Shown here: positions 47,502-56,429 of the stretch, piece by piece
Numbering within the stretch: the stretch's first letter is position 1
Layout of the letters: each line of letters begins with the position of its first letter
Source of the DNA: JBKQVT01 sp963727245
GTDB lineage: Bacteria; Planctomycetota; Planctomycetia; Pirellulales; Thermoguttaceae
Length of the DNA: 64,000 bases
Assembly (NCBI GenBank): GCA_963727245.1
Contig: CAVSFO010000009.1
Span: 310,001 to 374,000, forward strand
Direction of reading: 5' to 3'
Made by a program: the position numbers and the translations under genes
The notes under the pieces: model-generated
Seen by the model: only the letters and a program-made list of their open reading frames with translations
Database searches by the model: none
What the model was told of the DNA's origin: nothing

Positions 47502-47530
47502 TTGACAGACGTTTGCCGGGAGAATATGCT
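47502..47530 (+). promoter_or_regulatory. Promoter of the deoR-pfkB arm
   Basis: TTGACA (47502-47507), a 17-base spacer, TATGCT (47525-47530). The -35 box is a perfect consensus. It drives rightward transcription towards the DeoR gene. Confidence 0.65.
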
Positions 47531-47602
47531 GGGAGGATATTATCGAGGGGCAGATTTCGCAAACGGCTTCTTTGCCTGGTGCTCTGTCAGTCGTCGAGTG
47601 AG

Positions 47603-47667
47603 GGGTGCCACTGCTGGCTTGTCCAGCAGTGTTTTCCGCACTGCTGGACAAGCCAGCAGTGGCACCC
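47603..47667. repeat. 29-bp perfect inverted repeat
   Basis: Arms 47603-47631 (GGGTGCCACTGCTGGCTTGT and on) and 47639-47667 are exact reverse complements around the seven-base loop TTTTCCG. Lies in the leader between the promoter at 47502 and the DeoR start, so it would form a strong hairpin in that mRNA. Confidence 0.9.
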
Positions 47668-47720
47668 ATCCATTAGACCACGGTTGACGGAGCGCTTAGT
47701 CGCACAACCCAACCAGACTT

Positions 47721-48537
47721 ATGATGAGCCCGTCAGAACGCCAAAACGCCATCAGGGACTATGTTCGACTCGGTCGGAGCGTGCTCCTACCAAGACCTGG
47801 CCAAGATGCTGGGCGTGTCGGAAATGACCATCCGCCGCGACGTCGATAAGCTGGTCGGCCAGCGCGGTTTGATCAAGACGATCGGCGGCATGCAAACCGC
47901 CCGCGCCCCGGAATACCTCTACGAATCGGCGGTCCAGCAGCGACTGCCGATCCACCGTCTGGAGAAGGAGCAGATTGCCCGCGTGGCGACCCAACTGGTC
48001 AAGCCCCAGCAGACGATTTTCCTGGACGGCAGCACGACGTGCATCGTGCTGGCCCGGCACCTGGCCAGGAAGATGCAGGGGCTGACGATTGTGACCCATT
48101 CGGCGCTGGTGTGCATGGAGTTGGGCTGCAGCACGGCCAATTCGATCATCTGCCTGGGCGGACAGTTCGATCCGTCCAACGCCTGTTTCAGCGGCCCCGG
48201 GGCCGAGGAAGCGGCGCGGCGGTTCTTCGTGGACCAGGCGTTTTTCTCGACCAAGGGTTTCCTTCCCGCCGAGGGCACGTTCGAATCGTCCCTGGCGACG
48301 TTCCGCATCAAGCAGATTGTCGCCGGCGAGGCGGCGCGGGTGGTCCTGCTGGTCGACCACTCGAAATTCGGCGAGCGCGCCCTCTGCAAGGCGCTGGACA
48401 TCGCGCAGATTCACGAGGTGATCACCGATGCGGCCGCCAAGCCGGAAGACCTGGCGGCGGTGCGGCAGCAGGGCGTGATCGTCCGCGTCGAGCGCGAAGA
48501 AGATGCAACCGTCGAAGCAGCCAACCACGGCCCCTAA
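47721..48537 (+). CDS. DeoR-family transcriptional regulator (frameshifted)
   Basis: An N-terminal winged HTH: MMSPSERQNAIRDYV, then ACSYQDLAKMLGVSEMTIRR as the recognition region. The C-terminal DeoR sensor (DeoRC) domain has TIFLDGSTTCIVLARHL (sugar-phosphate pocket) and VVLLVDHSKFGERALCK. The first 14 codons and the rest are joined by removing one extra base near 47,763; an ATG at 47761 would truncate helix 1. Corrected length is 271 residues. DeoR proteins repress sugar-catabolic operons and sense phosphorylated intermediates. This one probably controls both divergent arms around it. Confidence 0.8.
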
Positions 48538-48550
48538 ACGCGCGGCGATC

Positions 48551-49507
48551 ATGGCGGATGTAGGATGTGCGGGAATCCTGGTGGCGGATACGTTCTGCGG
48601 ACCGATGGAGCGTCTTCCACGGGAAGGAGAACTGCTGGCCATTGCGCAGATGCCTTCCAAGGCCGGCGGTTGCGCCGCCAACGTGGCCATCGACCTGGCC
48701 AAGCAAGGCATTGCCGCCGAGGTCTGCGGCTGCGTCGGCGCCGATGCGTCGGCCGACGTGCTGCTGCATAACCTGCAGGCCGCCGGCGTCGGCTGCCGGC
48801 AGATTCAGCGCGTCGACTCGCATCCGACGAGCAAGACGGTGATCCTGCTGGTCGAGGGGCAAGACCGGCGATACATCCACGTCTTCGGCGCCAATGCCGC
48901 CTTCGACGTGCGGCGGATCCCGCGCGACTGGATCGACGGACTGAAGGTGTTCTACCTGGGCGGTTTGTTCGCCATGCCCGCCCTGGCGACCGACGAACTC
49001 GCCGCCCTGCTGGCCTATTGCCGCGAGCGAGGCATCGTGACCGTCGTCAACGTGGTCGTGGCCCAGGACCGTGCGGGGATGAAGGACTTGGCGCCCTTGC
49101 TGCCTTACGTGGACTACTTCCTGCCCAACGGCGACGAATCGCAGCGGCTCACCGGGCATGCCGATGCCCAACAGCAGGCAAAGGAATTCCTGCGACATGG
49201 CGTCGGGACCGTGGTCATCACCGGCGGCGCCGACGGGGCCCTGGCGGCCCGCGACGGCCAACAATGGCAAGCCAAGGCGCACCGCTTCCAGAGCATCGAT
49301 CCCTCGGGGGCGGGCGACGCCTTCGCCGCCGGCATCGTCGCCGGAATTCTCCGCCGTTGGGAGATGCCCCAGGTGCTCCGCTACGCCGCCGCCCTGGGCG
49401 GATCGGCAACCACCGCCGTCGGCACGACGGACGGGGTCTTCGACGCCAAGGCGGCCCAGTCTTTCCTCGACGCGAACCCCCTGGAAGTCAGCCATTGCAA
49501 ATTGTAA
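48551..49507 (+). CDS. PfkB-family carbohydrate kinase
   Basis: A 318-residue kinase. N-terminal GILVADTFCG and GGCAANVAIDLAKQG (PfkB signature 1 region), substrate-binding FLPNGDESQRLTG, and signature 2 DPSGAGDAFAAGIVAGIL with the catalytic Asp. It would phosphorylate a sugar; identity unknown but the neighbours suggest a ketose derived from lyxose or xylulose. It begins shortly after the DeoR stop (or at 48503, overlapping it). A GC-rich double hairpin follows. Confidence 0.88.
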   Translation: MADVGCAGILVADTFCGPMERLPREGELLAIAQMPSKAGGCAANVAIDLAKQGIAAEVCGCVGADASADVLLHNLQAAGVGCRQIQRVDSHPTSKTVILLVEGQDRRYIHVFGANAAFDVRRIPRDWIDGLKVFYLGGLFAMPALATDELAALLAYCRERGIVTVVNVVVAQDRAGMKDLAPLLPYVDYFLPNGDESQRLTGHADAQQQAKEFLRHGVGTVVITGGADGALAARDGQQWQAKAHRFQSIDPSGAGDAFAAGIVAGILRRWEMPQVLRYAAALGGSATTAVGTTDGVFDAKAAQSFLDANPLEVSHCKL

Positions 49508-49536
49508 CGGTTTAACTGGACTTTTGTGAAATTTCT

Positions 49537-49651
49537 CCCCTCTCCCTTTGGGAGAGGGGCCGGGGGTGAGGGCTTAGGAGCAACGCACCGACAGGACAAG
49601 GCACATTTCAGTCCAAGGCCCTCACCCTGACCCTCTCCCGGAGGGAGAGGG
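49537..49651. repeat. Compound inverted repeat with two hairpins
   Basis: CCCCTCTCCC/GGGAGAGGGG (49537-49559) and CCCTCTCCC/GGGAGAGGG (49631-49651). GGGTGAGGGC (49564-49573) is matched by GCCCTCACCC (49618-49627), so the whole can also fold as one large stem. Sits between the kinase and the E2 gene and may terminate or attenuate transcription. Confidence 0.7.
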
Positions 49652-49694
49652 GGACTAGTATTGCAAACGACGACAAGCCGTCAAAGAGAACCTC

Positions 49695-50770
49695 ATGCGA
49701 TTCGAGATGAAAATGCCCGACCTGGCCACGACCGAGTTGGAAATCCGCGTGGTCCGCTGGTTGATCCAGCCGGGCCAGCGCGTGGAGCGCGGCCGGCCGA
49801 TTGTCGAGGTGGAGACCGACAAGGCCACGATGGAAGTCGAATCGGTCGTCAGCGGCGTGCTCCAGGAAGTGCGGGCGAAGGTGGATGACGCGGTCTCGGT
49901 GGGCAACGTCATTGCGGTGCTGGAAGTCGCCGACGCGAGGCCGTCGCCGTCCGGCCCCGCTGCAACCTCCGGACCCGCGCCGGCGCCAGCGGCGGCAGCG
50001 CCGCTCCCGCGTGCCGGGGCCGTCGCTGCCGCCGGCGGCATGTTCGCCCGCAATCGGGCCGCCGCTTCGGCAACGGCGGCAGCAGCGCCGCCGGCGGCAG
50101 CGCCGGCCGGCATTCCGCTGAGCACGCCCCAGCGCGTCATGGCCAGGCGGATGCACGAGAGCAAACAGACCATCCCGCACTATTATCTTCAGACCAGCGT
50201 CGATGCGACGGCGATGGCGGCTGCGCGCCGGGCCGCGGCCCCCGGGGAGATTGCCTGGGATGCGTTCTTCGTGCGTGCGGCCGCCCGCGCCTGGCGCGAT
50301 TCGACCGCTTCTGCTGCCGGCTCGACGGCGAGCATCTGCGGCCGGCCGGGACCGACGCCATCGGCGTGGCCGTCGATCACGAGGGCGAGTTGTTCGTCAT
50401 TCCGGTGGCAGCGCCGGCGGGCAAGACGATCGGGCAAATTTCGGCCGAGATACGCCAGGGCGTCGGCCGGCTGCGGAGCGGCGATCCCGACGCGCGGCGC
50501 ATCCGCCCGGCACTGATGACCGTGACCAACCTCGGCGCCTGCAACGTGGAGAGCTTCACGCCGATCATCAATCCGCCGGAAGCGGCCATCCTGGGCGTCG
50601 GCCGGGTGAGGCCGACTCCCGTGGCCAGGGCCGACGGCAGCATCGCCGTCGAGCCCCGTTGCATTCTCACCCTCAGCGTGGACCACCGTATCGCCAGCGG
50701 CAAGTACGCGGGCGACTTTCTCGGCGCCATTGTCGAGGAGCTCCAACGACCGCCGGAGGCGACGACATGA
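49695..50770 (+). CDS. 2-oxoacid dehydrogenase E2 component, dihydrolipoamide acyltransferase (frameshifted)
   Basis: A lipoyl domain with ETDKATMEVES (Lys for lipoate, about residue 42), a Pro/Ala-rich linker, then the acyltransferase core. One missing base near 50,290 (GCCTGG for GCCCTGG) splits the gene; corrected length is 358 residues. The catalytic block reads LSVDHRIASGKYAGDFL: the His is present but Asp of the usual HxxxDG is Ser. No peripheral subunit-binding domain is obvious in the linker. ATGA overlap with the E1 alpha gene indicates coupling. Complex: transfers acyl groups to CoA. Confidence 0.82.
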
Positions 50771-51732
50771 CCGAAAATCAGCAGGGCGATTTCCTCCTCG
50801 GACTCTACGAGCGCATGATGCGCATTCGGCAGTTTGAAGACGGCATCAAGTTTCTCTTCCTCGAGGGCGTCATGCCCGGCACCATCCACCAGTGCCAGGG
50901 CCAGGAGGCCACGGCCGTGGGCGTGTGCGCGGCGCTGGGGCCGAAGGATTTCATCACCTCGACGTTTCGCGGGCACGGCCACGCGCTGGCCAAGGGCCTG
51001 AGCATGGAGGAGCTGCTCCACGAGCTTTTCGGCGCCACCACCGGCTGCTGCAAGGGCAAGGGAGGCAGCATGCACGTGGGCGACATGGCCAAGGGGATGA
51101 TTCCGGGGATCGCCATCGTCGGCGGCGGGATACCGGTGGCTGCCGGCATGGCCCTGGCCTTCAAGATGCAGAAGAGCGGCCAGGTGGTCGCGTGCTTCTT
51201 CGGCGACGGCGCGGTGGCCGAAGGGGCGTTCCACGAGGGCGTGAACATGGCCGCCATCTGGAAGTTGCCCGTCGTCTTCGTCTGCGAGAACAACCTCTAC
51301 GGGGCGAGCACCCACGTCTCGCTGGTGATGCAGGACACGAACATCGCCCGCCGCTCCGCCTGCTACGGCATCCGCGGCCAACAGGTGGACGGCAACGACG
51401 TGCTGGCCGTCCACCAGGCCGCCGCGCAGGCGGTGGCGGAATGCCGGGCGGGCAGCGGGCCCGTGCTCCTGGAACTGCTCACTTATCGCCGCACCGGGCA
51501 CTCGCGACGCGACCCCTGCCACTATCAACCCCAGGACGAGCGCGAGGCCTGGGCCGCCAAGGACCCCATCGAGCGGTTTGCCCGCGTGTTGAAGGACCGC
51601 GGGATCATCGACGACGCCGGCCTGGAAGCGGTGAAGACGCGCGTGCTCGATCAATTCAACCAGGCGGTCGAGTCGGCCCGCCGGGCCCCGCTGCCCACCT
51701 TGGCCGACTTGACCACCGACGTGTTCGCTTGA
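50767..51732 (+). CDS. 2-oxoacid dehydrogenase E1 component, alpha subunit
   Basis: A 321-residue thiamine-diphosphate-dependent subunit. Markers: RIRQFEDGIKFLFLEGVMPG at the start, FRGHGHALAKG, TTGCCKGKGGSMHVGD, and the TPP motif GDGAVAEGAFHEGVNMAAIW ending CENN. Similar in length to acetoin/pyruvate dehydrogenase alpha subunits (AcoA/PdhA type). The start overlaps the E2 stop, with CCGGAGG eight bases upstream. Substrate (pyruvate, acetoin or branched-chain acid) cannot be fixed. Confidence 0.92.
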   Translation: MTENQQGDFLLGLYERMMRIRQFEDGIKFLFLEGVMPGTIHQCQGQEATAVGVCAALGPKDFITSTFRGHGHALAKGLSMEELLHELFGATTGCCKGKGGSMHVGDMAKGMIPGIAIVGGGIPVAAGMALAFKMQKSGQVVACFFGDGAVAEGAFHEGVNMAAIWKLPVVFVCENNLYGASTHVSLVMQDTNIARRSACYGIRGQQVDGNDVLAVHQAAAQAVAECRAGSGPVLLELLTYRRTGHSRRDPCHYQPQDEREAWAAKDPIERFARVLKDRGIIDDAGLEAVKTRVLDQFNQAVESARRAPLPTLADLTTDVFA

Positions 51733-51760
51733 CGGCCTAGGAGTTGGGAAAGAATAGCTC

Positions 51761-51804
51761 GGGGACTGTCCCGATTTTCGTTCGACGAAAATGGGACTGT
51801 CCCC
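51761..51804. repeat. Inverted repeat between E1 genes
   Basis: GGGGACTGTCCCGATTTTCG and CGAAAATGGGACTGTCCCC are inverted complements with small mismatches around TTCGA. It lies in the 101-base gap between E1 alpha and E1 beta, so it would fold in the polycistronic mRNA. Confidence 0.7.
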
Positions 51805-51833
51805 TTTCGGAAGACGAGCCGGAAGGAACAATC

Positions 51834-52853
51834 ATGGCAAAACGCCTGGGGATCGCCGAAGCGCTGCGAGAGGCCATCGCCGAAGAAATGGAGCGCGACC
51901 AGCGCGTGTTCTGCATCGGCGAGGACATCGCGGTGCCGGGCGGCTGGGGCGGCGCGTTCACCGTCACCCTCGGCCTGGAGAAGCGATTCCCCGATCGCAT
52001 GATCAACACGCCGATCGCGGAACTCGGCTTCTTCGGCGTCGCCTGCGGCGCCGCGATGATGGGATTGCGGCCCATCGCCAACGTCCAGTACGGCGATTTC
52101 CTCCTCCTGGCCATCGACCAGATCATCAACAACATCGCCAAGATGCGCTACATGTCGGGCGGGCAGATCACCATGCCGCTGGTCATGCGGGCGCCGATCG
52201 GCGCCACCGGCCGCGGCAGCCAACACGCCCAAAGCCTGGAACGCTATTTTACCGGCGTGCCCGGGCTGAAGGTGGTCGCGGTCTCCAACGCCTACGACGC
52301 CAAGGGCATCCTCAAGGCGGCGGTCCGCGACGACAATCCCGTGATGATCTTCGAGCACAAGCTGCTCTACGGCTCGAAGGGCGCGCGGGCCGAAAGCGGC
52401 GCCGTCGACGCCACCAGCGACATTCCCGAGGGCGACTACGTTGTGCCGCTGGACAAGGCGGCCGTTCGCCGCGAGGGCGGCGACGTGACCGTGCTGGCCT
52501 GGCTGCTGATGCTGCACCACTCGCTCCAGGCGGCCGGGCAGCTTGCCGCCGAAGGCATCGCCGCCGAGGTGATCGACCTGCGGAGCCTCTCGCCGCTGGA
52601 CTACGAAACCATCGCGGCCTCGGTGCGGAAGACCGGCCGGGTGGTGGTCGTCGAAGAGGGCCCCGTGACCGGCTCCGTCAGCGCCGAGATAGCGGCGGGC
52701 ATCATGGAGCGCTGCGGCGACGCGCTGCGGTGTCCCATCTGCCGCGTGGCCTCGGCCGACGTGCCCGTGCCCTTCTCGCCGCCGCTGGAAAACGCTTATC
52801 GACCGGACGCGTCGCGAATCGCCGCCGCCGCGCGGCAACTGATGCAATACTAG
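51834..52853 (+). CDS. 2-oxoacid dehydrogenase E1 component, beta subunit
   Basis: A 339-residue partner of E1 alpha. Landmarks: MAKRLGIAEALREAIAEEME, GEDIAVPGGWGGAFTVTLGL, TPIAELGFFGVACGAAMMGL, GRGSQHAQSLERYF and the C-terminal VEEGPVTGSVSAEIAAGIME. GGAAGGAAC precedes the ATG at 51834; an upstream in-frame start crosses the inverted repeat and is not supported. No E3 gene is visible in the window. The gene order E2-E1alpha-E1beta is unusual. Confidence 0.92.
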   Translation: MAKRLGIAEALREAIAEEMERDQRVFCIGEDIAVPGGWGGAFTVTLGLEKRFPDRMINTPIAELGFFGVACGAAMMGLRPIANVQYGDFLLLAIDQIINNIAKMRYMSGGQITMPLVMRAPIGATGRGSQHAQSLERYFTGVPGLKVVAVSNAYDAKGILKAAVRDDNPVMIFEHKLLYGSKGARAESGAVDATSDIPEGDYVVPLDKAAVRREGGDVTVLAWLLMLHHSLQAAGQLAAEGIAAEVIDLRSLSPLDYETIAASVRKTGRVVVVEEGPVTGSVSAEIAAGIMERCGDALRCPICRVASADVPVPFSPPLENAYRPDASRIAAAARQLMQY

Positions 52854-52937
52854 GACGACATTGAGGAAATTTGTGCGGCTGTGAAAAGCCCCCCGTTTAC
52901 AACGGGGGGGCCGCCATCGAGCGCCAAGAACACGGCG

Positions 52938-53016
52938 GGGAAAAAGGTGACAGGCACCATTTGTGCGAAGCACCCTCCGGGCCGTGCCGGCAAATGGTGC
53001 CTGTCACCTTTTTCCC
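52938..53016. repeat. 26-bp perfect terminal inverted repeat
   Basis: GGGAAAAAGGTGACAGGCAC continuing to 52963 is matched exactly by 52991-53016. The 27-base core is GC-rich. It resembles a small non-autonomous element or a transcription-stop structure after E1 beta; its right arm overlaps the leader of the lyxose isomerase gene. Confidence 0.85.
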
Positions 53017-53039
53017 TTTCCTGGATCAGGAGACGTGCG

Positions 53040-53582
53040 ATGATCTCTCGGGAGCAACTGAAACAGTATCAGCGGGAGGCGAAGGAACTTTTCGACTGGG
53101 CCCAGATCGTCATTACCCCGGCCGAGGCCGAGAAAATCGAAATCGCCGACTTCGGCCTCAACCAGTTCCGGCAGACCGGGCTGGGCGTGCTGGTCTACGT
53201 CAACACCGCGCGGTGCTGCGCTAAGGAATTGGCCATGTGGCCGCGGCAGACCTGCCCCGAGCACCGCCATCCGAGCGTCGCCGGCGAGCCGGGCAAGGAA
53301 GAAACCTTCCGCTGCCGCTGGGGCCGGGTCTTCCTCTACGTCGAGGGCCCGCCCGCGGCGTCGCCCCAGTGCAAGCCGCCGGCCGGCCGGGAAGACACCT
53401 ATTCCGTCTGGCACGAGGTCGAGCTGGGCCCGGGCGACCAGCATACCGTGATGCCGAACACCTTGCACTGGTTCCAGTCCGGGGAACAAGGGGCGGTGGT
53501 CTCCGAGTTCTCCACGCGGAGCCGCGACGAGTGCAACGTCTTCACCGACAAGGAGATCGAACGCGCCACCCGCATCGGCTGA
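53040..53582 (+). CDS. D-lyxose ketol-isomerase family (cupin)
   Basis: A 180-residue cupin enzyme of the D-lyxose isomerase family, which interconverts D-lyxose and D-xylulose (also D-mannose and D-fructose). Metal-site motifs are TCPEHRHPS and EETFRCRWGRVFLYVEGP, with the later QHTVMPNTLHWFQSGEQGAV providing the third His. CAGGAG lies seven bases before the ATG at 53040. Adjacent kinase, aldolase and DeoR genes make a lyxose/xylulose catabolic role likely. Confidence 0.85.
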   Translation: MISREQLKQYQREAKELFDWAQIVITPAEAEKIEIADFGLNQFRQTGLGVLVYVNTARCCAKELAMWPRQTCPEHRHPSVAGEPGKEETFRCRWGRVFLYVEGPPAASPQCKPPAGREDTYSVWHEVELGPGDQHTVMPNTLHWFQSGEQGAVVSEFSTRSRDECNVFTDKEIERATRIG

Positions 53583-53713
53583 CACCGGCCGCGACGCGGG
53601 TTCCGCGTGCGTGTCCGGTCCGGCCCATAGCCCTGTCCTGAAGCGCGTGAAATGGCCGCGGTTTGGGGCACGCTTCCAGAAGGCGAGCCGGTGTGAGGCG
53701 GCACCGGCGGGGC

Positions 53714-55007
53714 TTAAGGGTTGGATCGGGAATATCCGTGCTGAATGTCGCAGTTCGGCAATGCCTGCTGGAGCTTTTTCACACCTTTGTCGCTGATCCC
53801 GGTGCCGCTGAGGCCCAGCCAGCGGAGTTGGGTTAATCCTTTGAGGTGTTCCAGCCCGGCGTCGCTGACCATGGTGTCCCAGAGCCACAGCGATTGGAGT
53901 TGGGGCAATCCTTTGAGGTTTTCCAGTCCGGCATCGCTGACCTTAGTGCTCTGGAGGTTTAGGTCGCCGAGGCGAGGCAATCCCTTGAGGCATTCCAGTC
54001 CGGCGTTGCTGATGTTGGTGCCCCCGAGAGCCAACACCTTAAGGTGCGTCAATCCCTTGAGGTGCTCCAGTCCGGCGTCGCTCACCCTGGTGCCGTTAAG
54101 GCACAGCCATTGGAGTTGCGTCATACCCTCGAGATGTTGCAACCCGGCGTCGCTCAACTCGGTGCCCTCGAGGTCCAGCAGTTGCAGTTGGGTCAATCCC
54201 TTGAGGTGTTGCAAGCCGGCGTCGCTGATCTTCATTCCGTGGAGGACCAGCGAGTGAAGCTGCGTCATGCCCTCGAGAATGTCGCAGTCCGGCGTCGCTG
54301 ACCTTGATGCCCGAGAAGGCCAGTGATTGAAGTTGGCTCAATCCCTTGAGGCGCTCCAGCCCGCCGTCGGTGGCGTTGTAGTCGACGAGGCAAAACACTT
54401 GGAGTTGGAGCGAGTCCTTGAGTTGTTGCACCCCGGCGTCGCCGACGTTGGGGCGCCGAACGTCCCGGTTTTGGAGTTGCGTCAGAACTGAGAGGGGTTC
54501 CAGCAACTCATCGGTAACGTCATGGACCTCGGCGGCGGCAACACTCGCAAGAAAGTGGTGCCCTAGCATCCGTCGCAGCCACGCCGGTCCTGGGGGTTCC
54601 GGCCCGCTGCCAAGATGGAACGCGCCGATCTCCCAATCATAGCCTACATCTCCGCCGGCCTTCTCAATCGCCTCCACCGCCACCTGCTGTTTCCTCGCCC
54701 GATTCATCGCCGCCGTCAGCCAGCCGCAGGCCGTGGCGACGACCACCATCAGCACGAGCAACGAGCGGATGCTGAATTGGAATCGCAGCCGAAAGAGCAG
54801 GGCGGCGAGGAACCAGAGGAACATCAGCACGAAGGCCGCCACGACCGTCGCCAGGCAGACCAGCACGGTCCAGCCCTTGTGCTGGTTGAACGAAAACCAG
54901 CGGAACCGTTCGGATAGCCACAGCAGCCCCTCCACGGCCAGCAAGGCAACGACAACGCGCTCCGGCGTGAGACGATACCAGCGCGGTCTTTCGGGTGCGG
55001 CGATCAT
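53714..55007 (-). CDS. Membrane-anchored leucine-rich-repeat protein, copy 5 (frameshifted)
   Basis: An LRR paralogue with the three-segment membrane N-terminus, the PAWLRRMLGHHF linker and at least ten LRR units, including short degenerate ones near the middle. One extra base near 54,283 (CATTCTCGAG for CATCTCGAG) interrupts it; corrected length is 430 residues. The ATG at 55007 lies six bases after a perfect TATAAT box. The C-terminus matches the KKLQQALPNC end of copy 1. Confidence 0.8.
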
Positions 55008-55013
55008 GCCCGC

Positions 55014-55019
55014 ATTATA
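55014..55019 (-). promoter_or_regulatory. TATAAT -10 box for LRR copy 5
   Basis: TATAAT read on the minus strand ends six bases before the ATG at 55007, with no Shine-Dalgarno between. Same position as in the other LRR genes, predicting a leaderless transcript. Confidence 0.5.
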
Positions 55020-55098
55020 ACCCTGTCCGCGCCCAAGGGGCAGTGGAAAACGCCCGTGGAAAGCCGCCGGCCGGCCGGGCAGGGGATCACCCGGCTTC

Positions 55099-55127
55099 TT
55101 TCTCCGCCCTGCACGCGGCGATATAAT
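55099..55127 (+). promoter_or_regulatory. Promoter of the PmoA-like gene
   Basis: A perfect TATAAT at 55122-55127 with a weaker TTTCTC at 55099-55104, 17-base spacer. About 75 bases before the start at 55204. The two divergent TATAAT boxes of this region (minus at 55014, plus here) are about 100 bases apart. Confidence 0.5.
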
Positions 55128-55203
55128 GGCGGTTGCAACGCGGCCGGACGATCGCGCGCCCGGAGGCGGTCCTCCGCGCGGGGCCAACGAGAGAAGATCA
55201 GCC

Positions 55204-56286
55204 ATGAACATTTCCATAACCTGCTTGCTTGCCCTGGCGATCACGCAGATGGCCGCCGCGCCGTCGCCGTTTGGCTTCCGTCAAATCGGCGCCACGGGAC
55301 TGGAATTGTCGGAGGGCGGCAAAGCGGTCTTCGTCTACAATTACGGCCTGATCCTGGCCCCGGGGTTCCCCGAGACGATGCGGCGGTCGTCGTACCTGCA
55401 CCCGGTCTACGCGCCGGACGGCACGGTCTTGACCGACGACTTCAACGCCGACCACCCGCACCATCGCGGCATCTCGTGGATGTGGCCCGAGGTGACCGTC
55501 GGCGGCAAGAAGGGCGACCTCTGGACGGTGAAAGGGTTTCAGCAGCGGTTCATTCGCTGGGGGGCCCGCCAGGCCGGGACCGATACGGCGCGGCTGGTGG
55601 TCCGCAGCGGCTGGTTCGACGGCGATCGCAAGTTCGTCGACGAGGAGGTCGAGATCGTTGCCCATGCGGCCTCGGCGGGCCGGCGGCTGCTGGAGTTCAC
55701 GCTGCATTTGGCGGCGACGGACCGGCCGGTCGAGATCGCCGGGACGTCCGAAGGCGGGAAGGGGTTCGGCGGGTTCTGCATGCGTTTTGCGCCGCGCGAC
55801 GGCGGCGCGGCCAAGACGATCATCCGCACCGAGCAGGGGATCGCCGCCGCCGACGGCGTGATGGCGCAGCACGCCTGGGCGGAGATCACGGGGACCTTTC
55901 ACGGCAGACCGGCCGGCGCCCGGCTGGAAGACGACGCCGCCAACCCCGGCTGCCCGCACAACGGCTGGCTGTTGCGGCACGGCTTCGGTTTCTTGAACGT
56001 TTCCTATCCCGGCCGAAAGCCGCTGACGCTTGAGCCCGGCAAGGCGCTGGTGCTGAAGTACCGCGTGCTGCTGCTCTCGGGCGCGAGCAGCGGCCGCGGC
56101 CGGCGGGTCGGCTCAGCCTGCGCCGTCGCGGCCACGGGGCGGCTGACAAAAAGTAGCAGGCACACGCCGTGTTCGGCTGGGCAGTACGCCGCACACGCCG
56201 TGTGCGGTGAGATCGTCACACGGCGTGTGACGGATACGACTCGTCACACGGCGTGTGACGGATACGACTCGTCACACGGCGTGTGA
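55204..56286 (+). CDS. PmoA-like (DUF6807) secreted protein with repeat-derived tail
   Basis: A signal peptide covers residues 1-19. The family block is HPHHRGISWMWPEVTVGGKK, then DLWTVKGFQQRF, and GGKGFGGFCMRFAP. These features define the PmoA/DUF6807 family that is abundant in planctomycetes; it has the beta-sandwich feel of sugar-processing proteins, but no reaction is known to me. The natural C-terminus probably lies near residue 300: beyond it the frame runs into a palindromic repeat region, adding about 50 unrelated residues until a stop at 56286. Insertion of repeats at the 3' end, or loss of the original stop, is likely. Confidence 0.75.
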   Translation: MNISITCLLALAITQMAAAPSPFGFRQIGATGLELSEGGKAVFVYNYGLILAPGFPETMRRSSYLHPVYAPDGTVLTDDFNADHPHHRGISWMWPEVTVGGKKGDLWTVKGFQQRFIRWGARQAGTDTARLVVRSGWFDGDRKFVDEEVEIVAHAASAGRRLLEFTLHLAATDRPVEIAGTSEGGKGFGGFCMRFAPRDGGAAKTIIRTEQGIAAADGVMAQHAWAEITGTFHGRPAGARLEDDAANPGCPHNGWLLRHGFGFLNVSYPGRKPLTLEPGKALVLKYRVLLLSGASSGRGRRVGSACAVAATGRLTKSSRHTPCSAGQYAAHAVCGEIVTRRVTDTTRHTACDGYDSSHGV

Positions 56287-56322
56287 CGGATACGACTCGT
56301 CACACGGCGTGTGATGGATACC
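56215..56322. repeat. 28-bp tandem repeat of a near-palindrome
   Basis: GTCACACGGCGTGTGACGGA and the next eight bases repeat at 56215, 56243 and 56271, with a diverging fourth copy at 56299. Each unit contains GTCACAC/GTGTGAC arms. Related CACACGCCGTGTG sequences precede it. The array overlaps the end of the PmoA-like reading frame. Confidence 0.9.
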
Positions 56323-56429
56323 TTCCGGACCGTGACCGGCCACGGGGCGGCTGACAACCCGGGGTCAAGCTGCGGGCGTTGAATCCGCTCGACGACACGG
56401 CGACGTAGCCGCCCGAGCCGATCTGACCT

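Noticed and set aside
56215..56322. Regular 28-bp repeats suggesting a CRISPR array.
   Set aside because: The units are directly adjacent with no spacers between them, and no cas genes are nearby. It is a tandem repeat.
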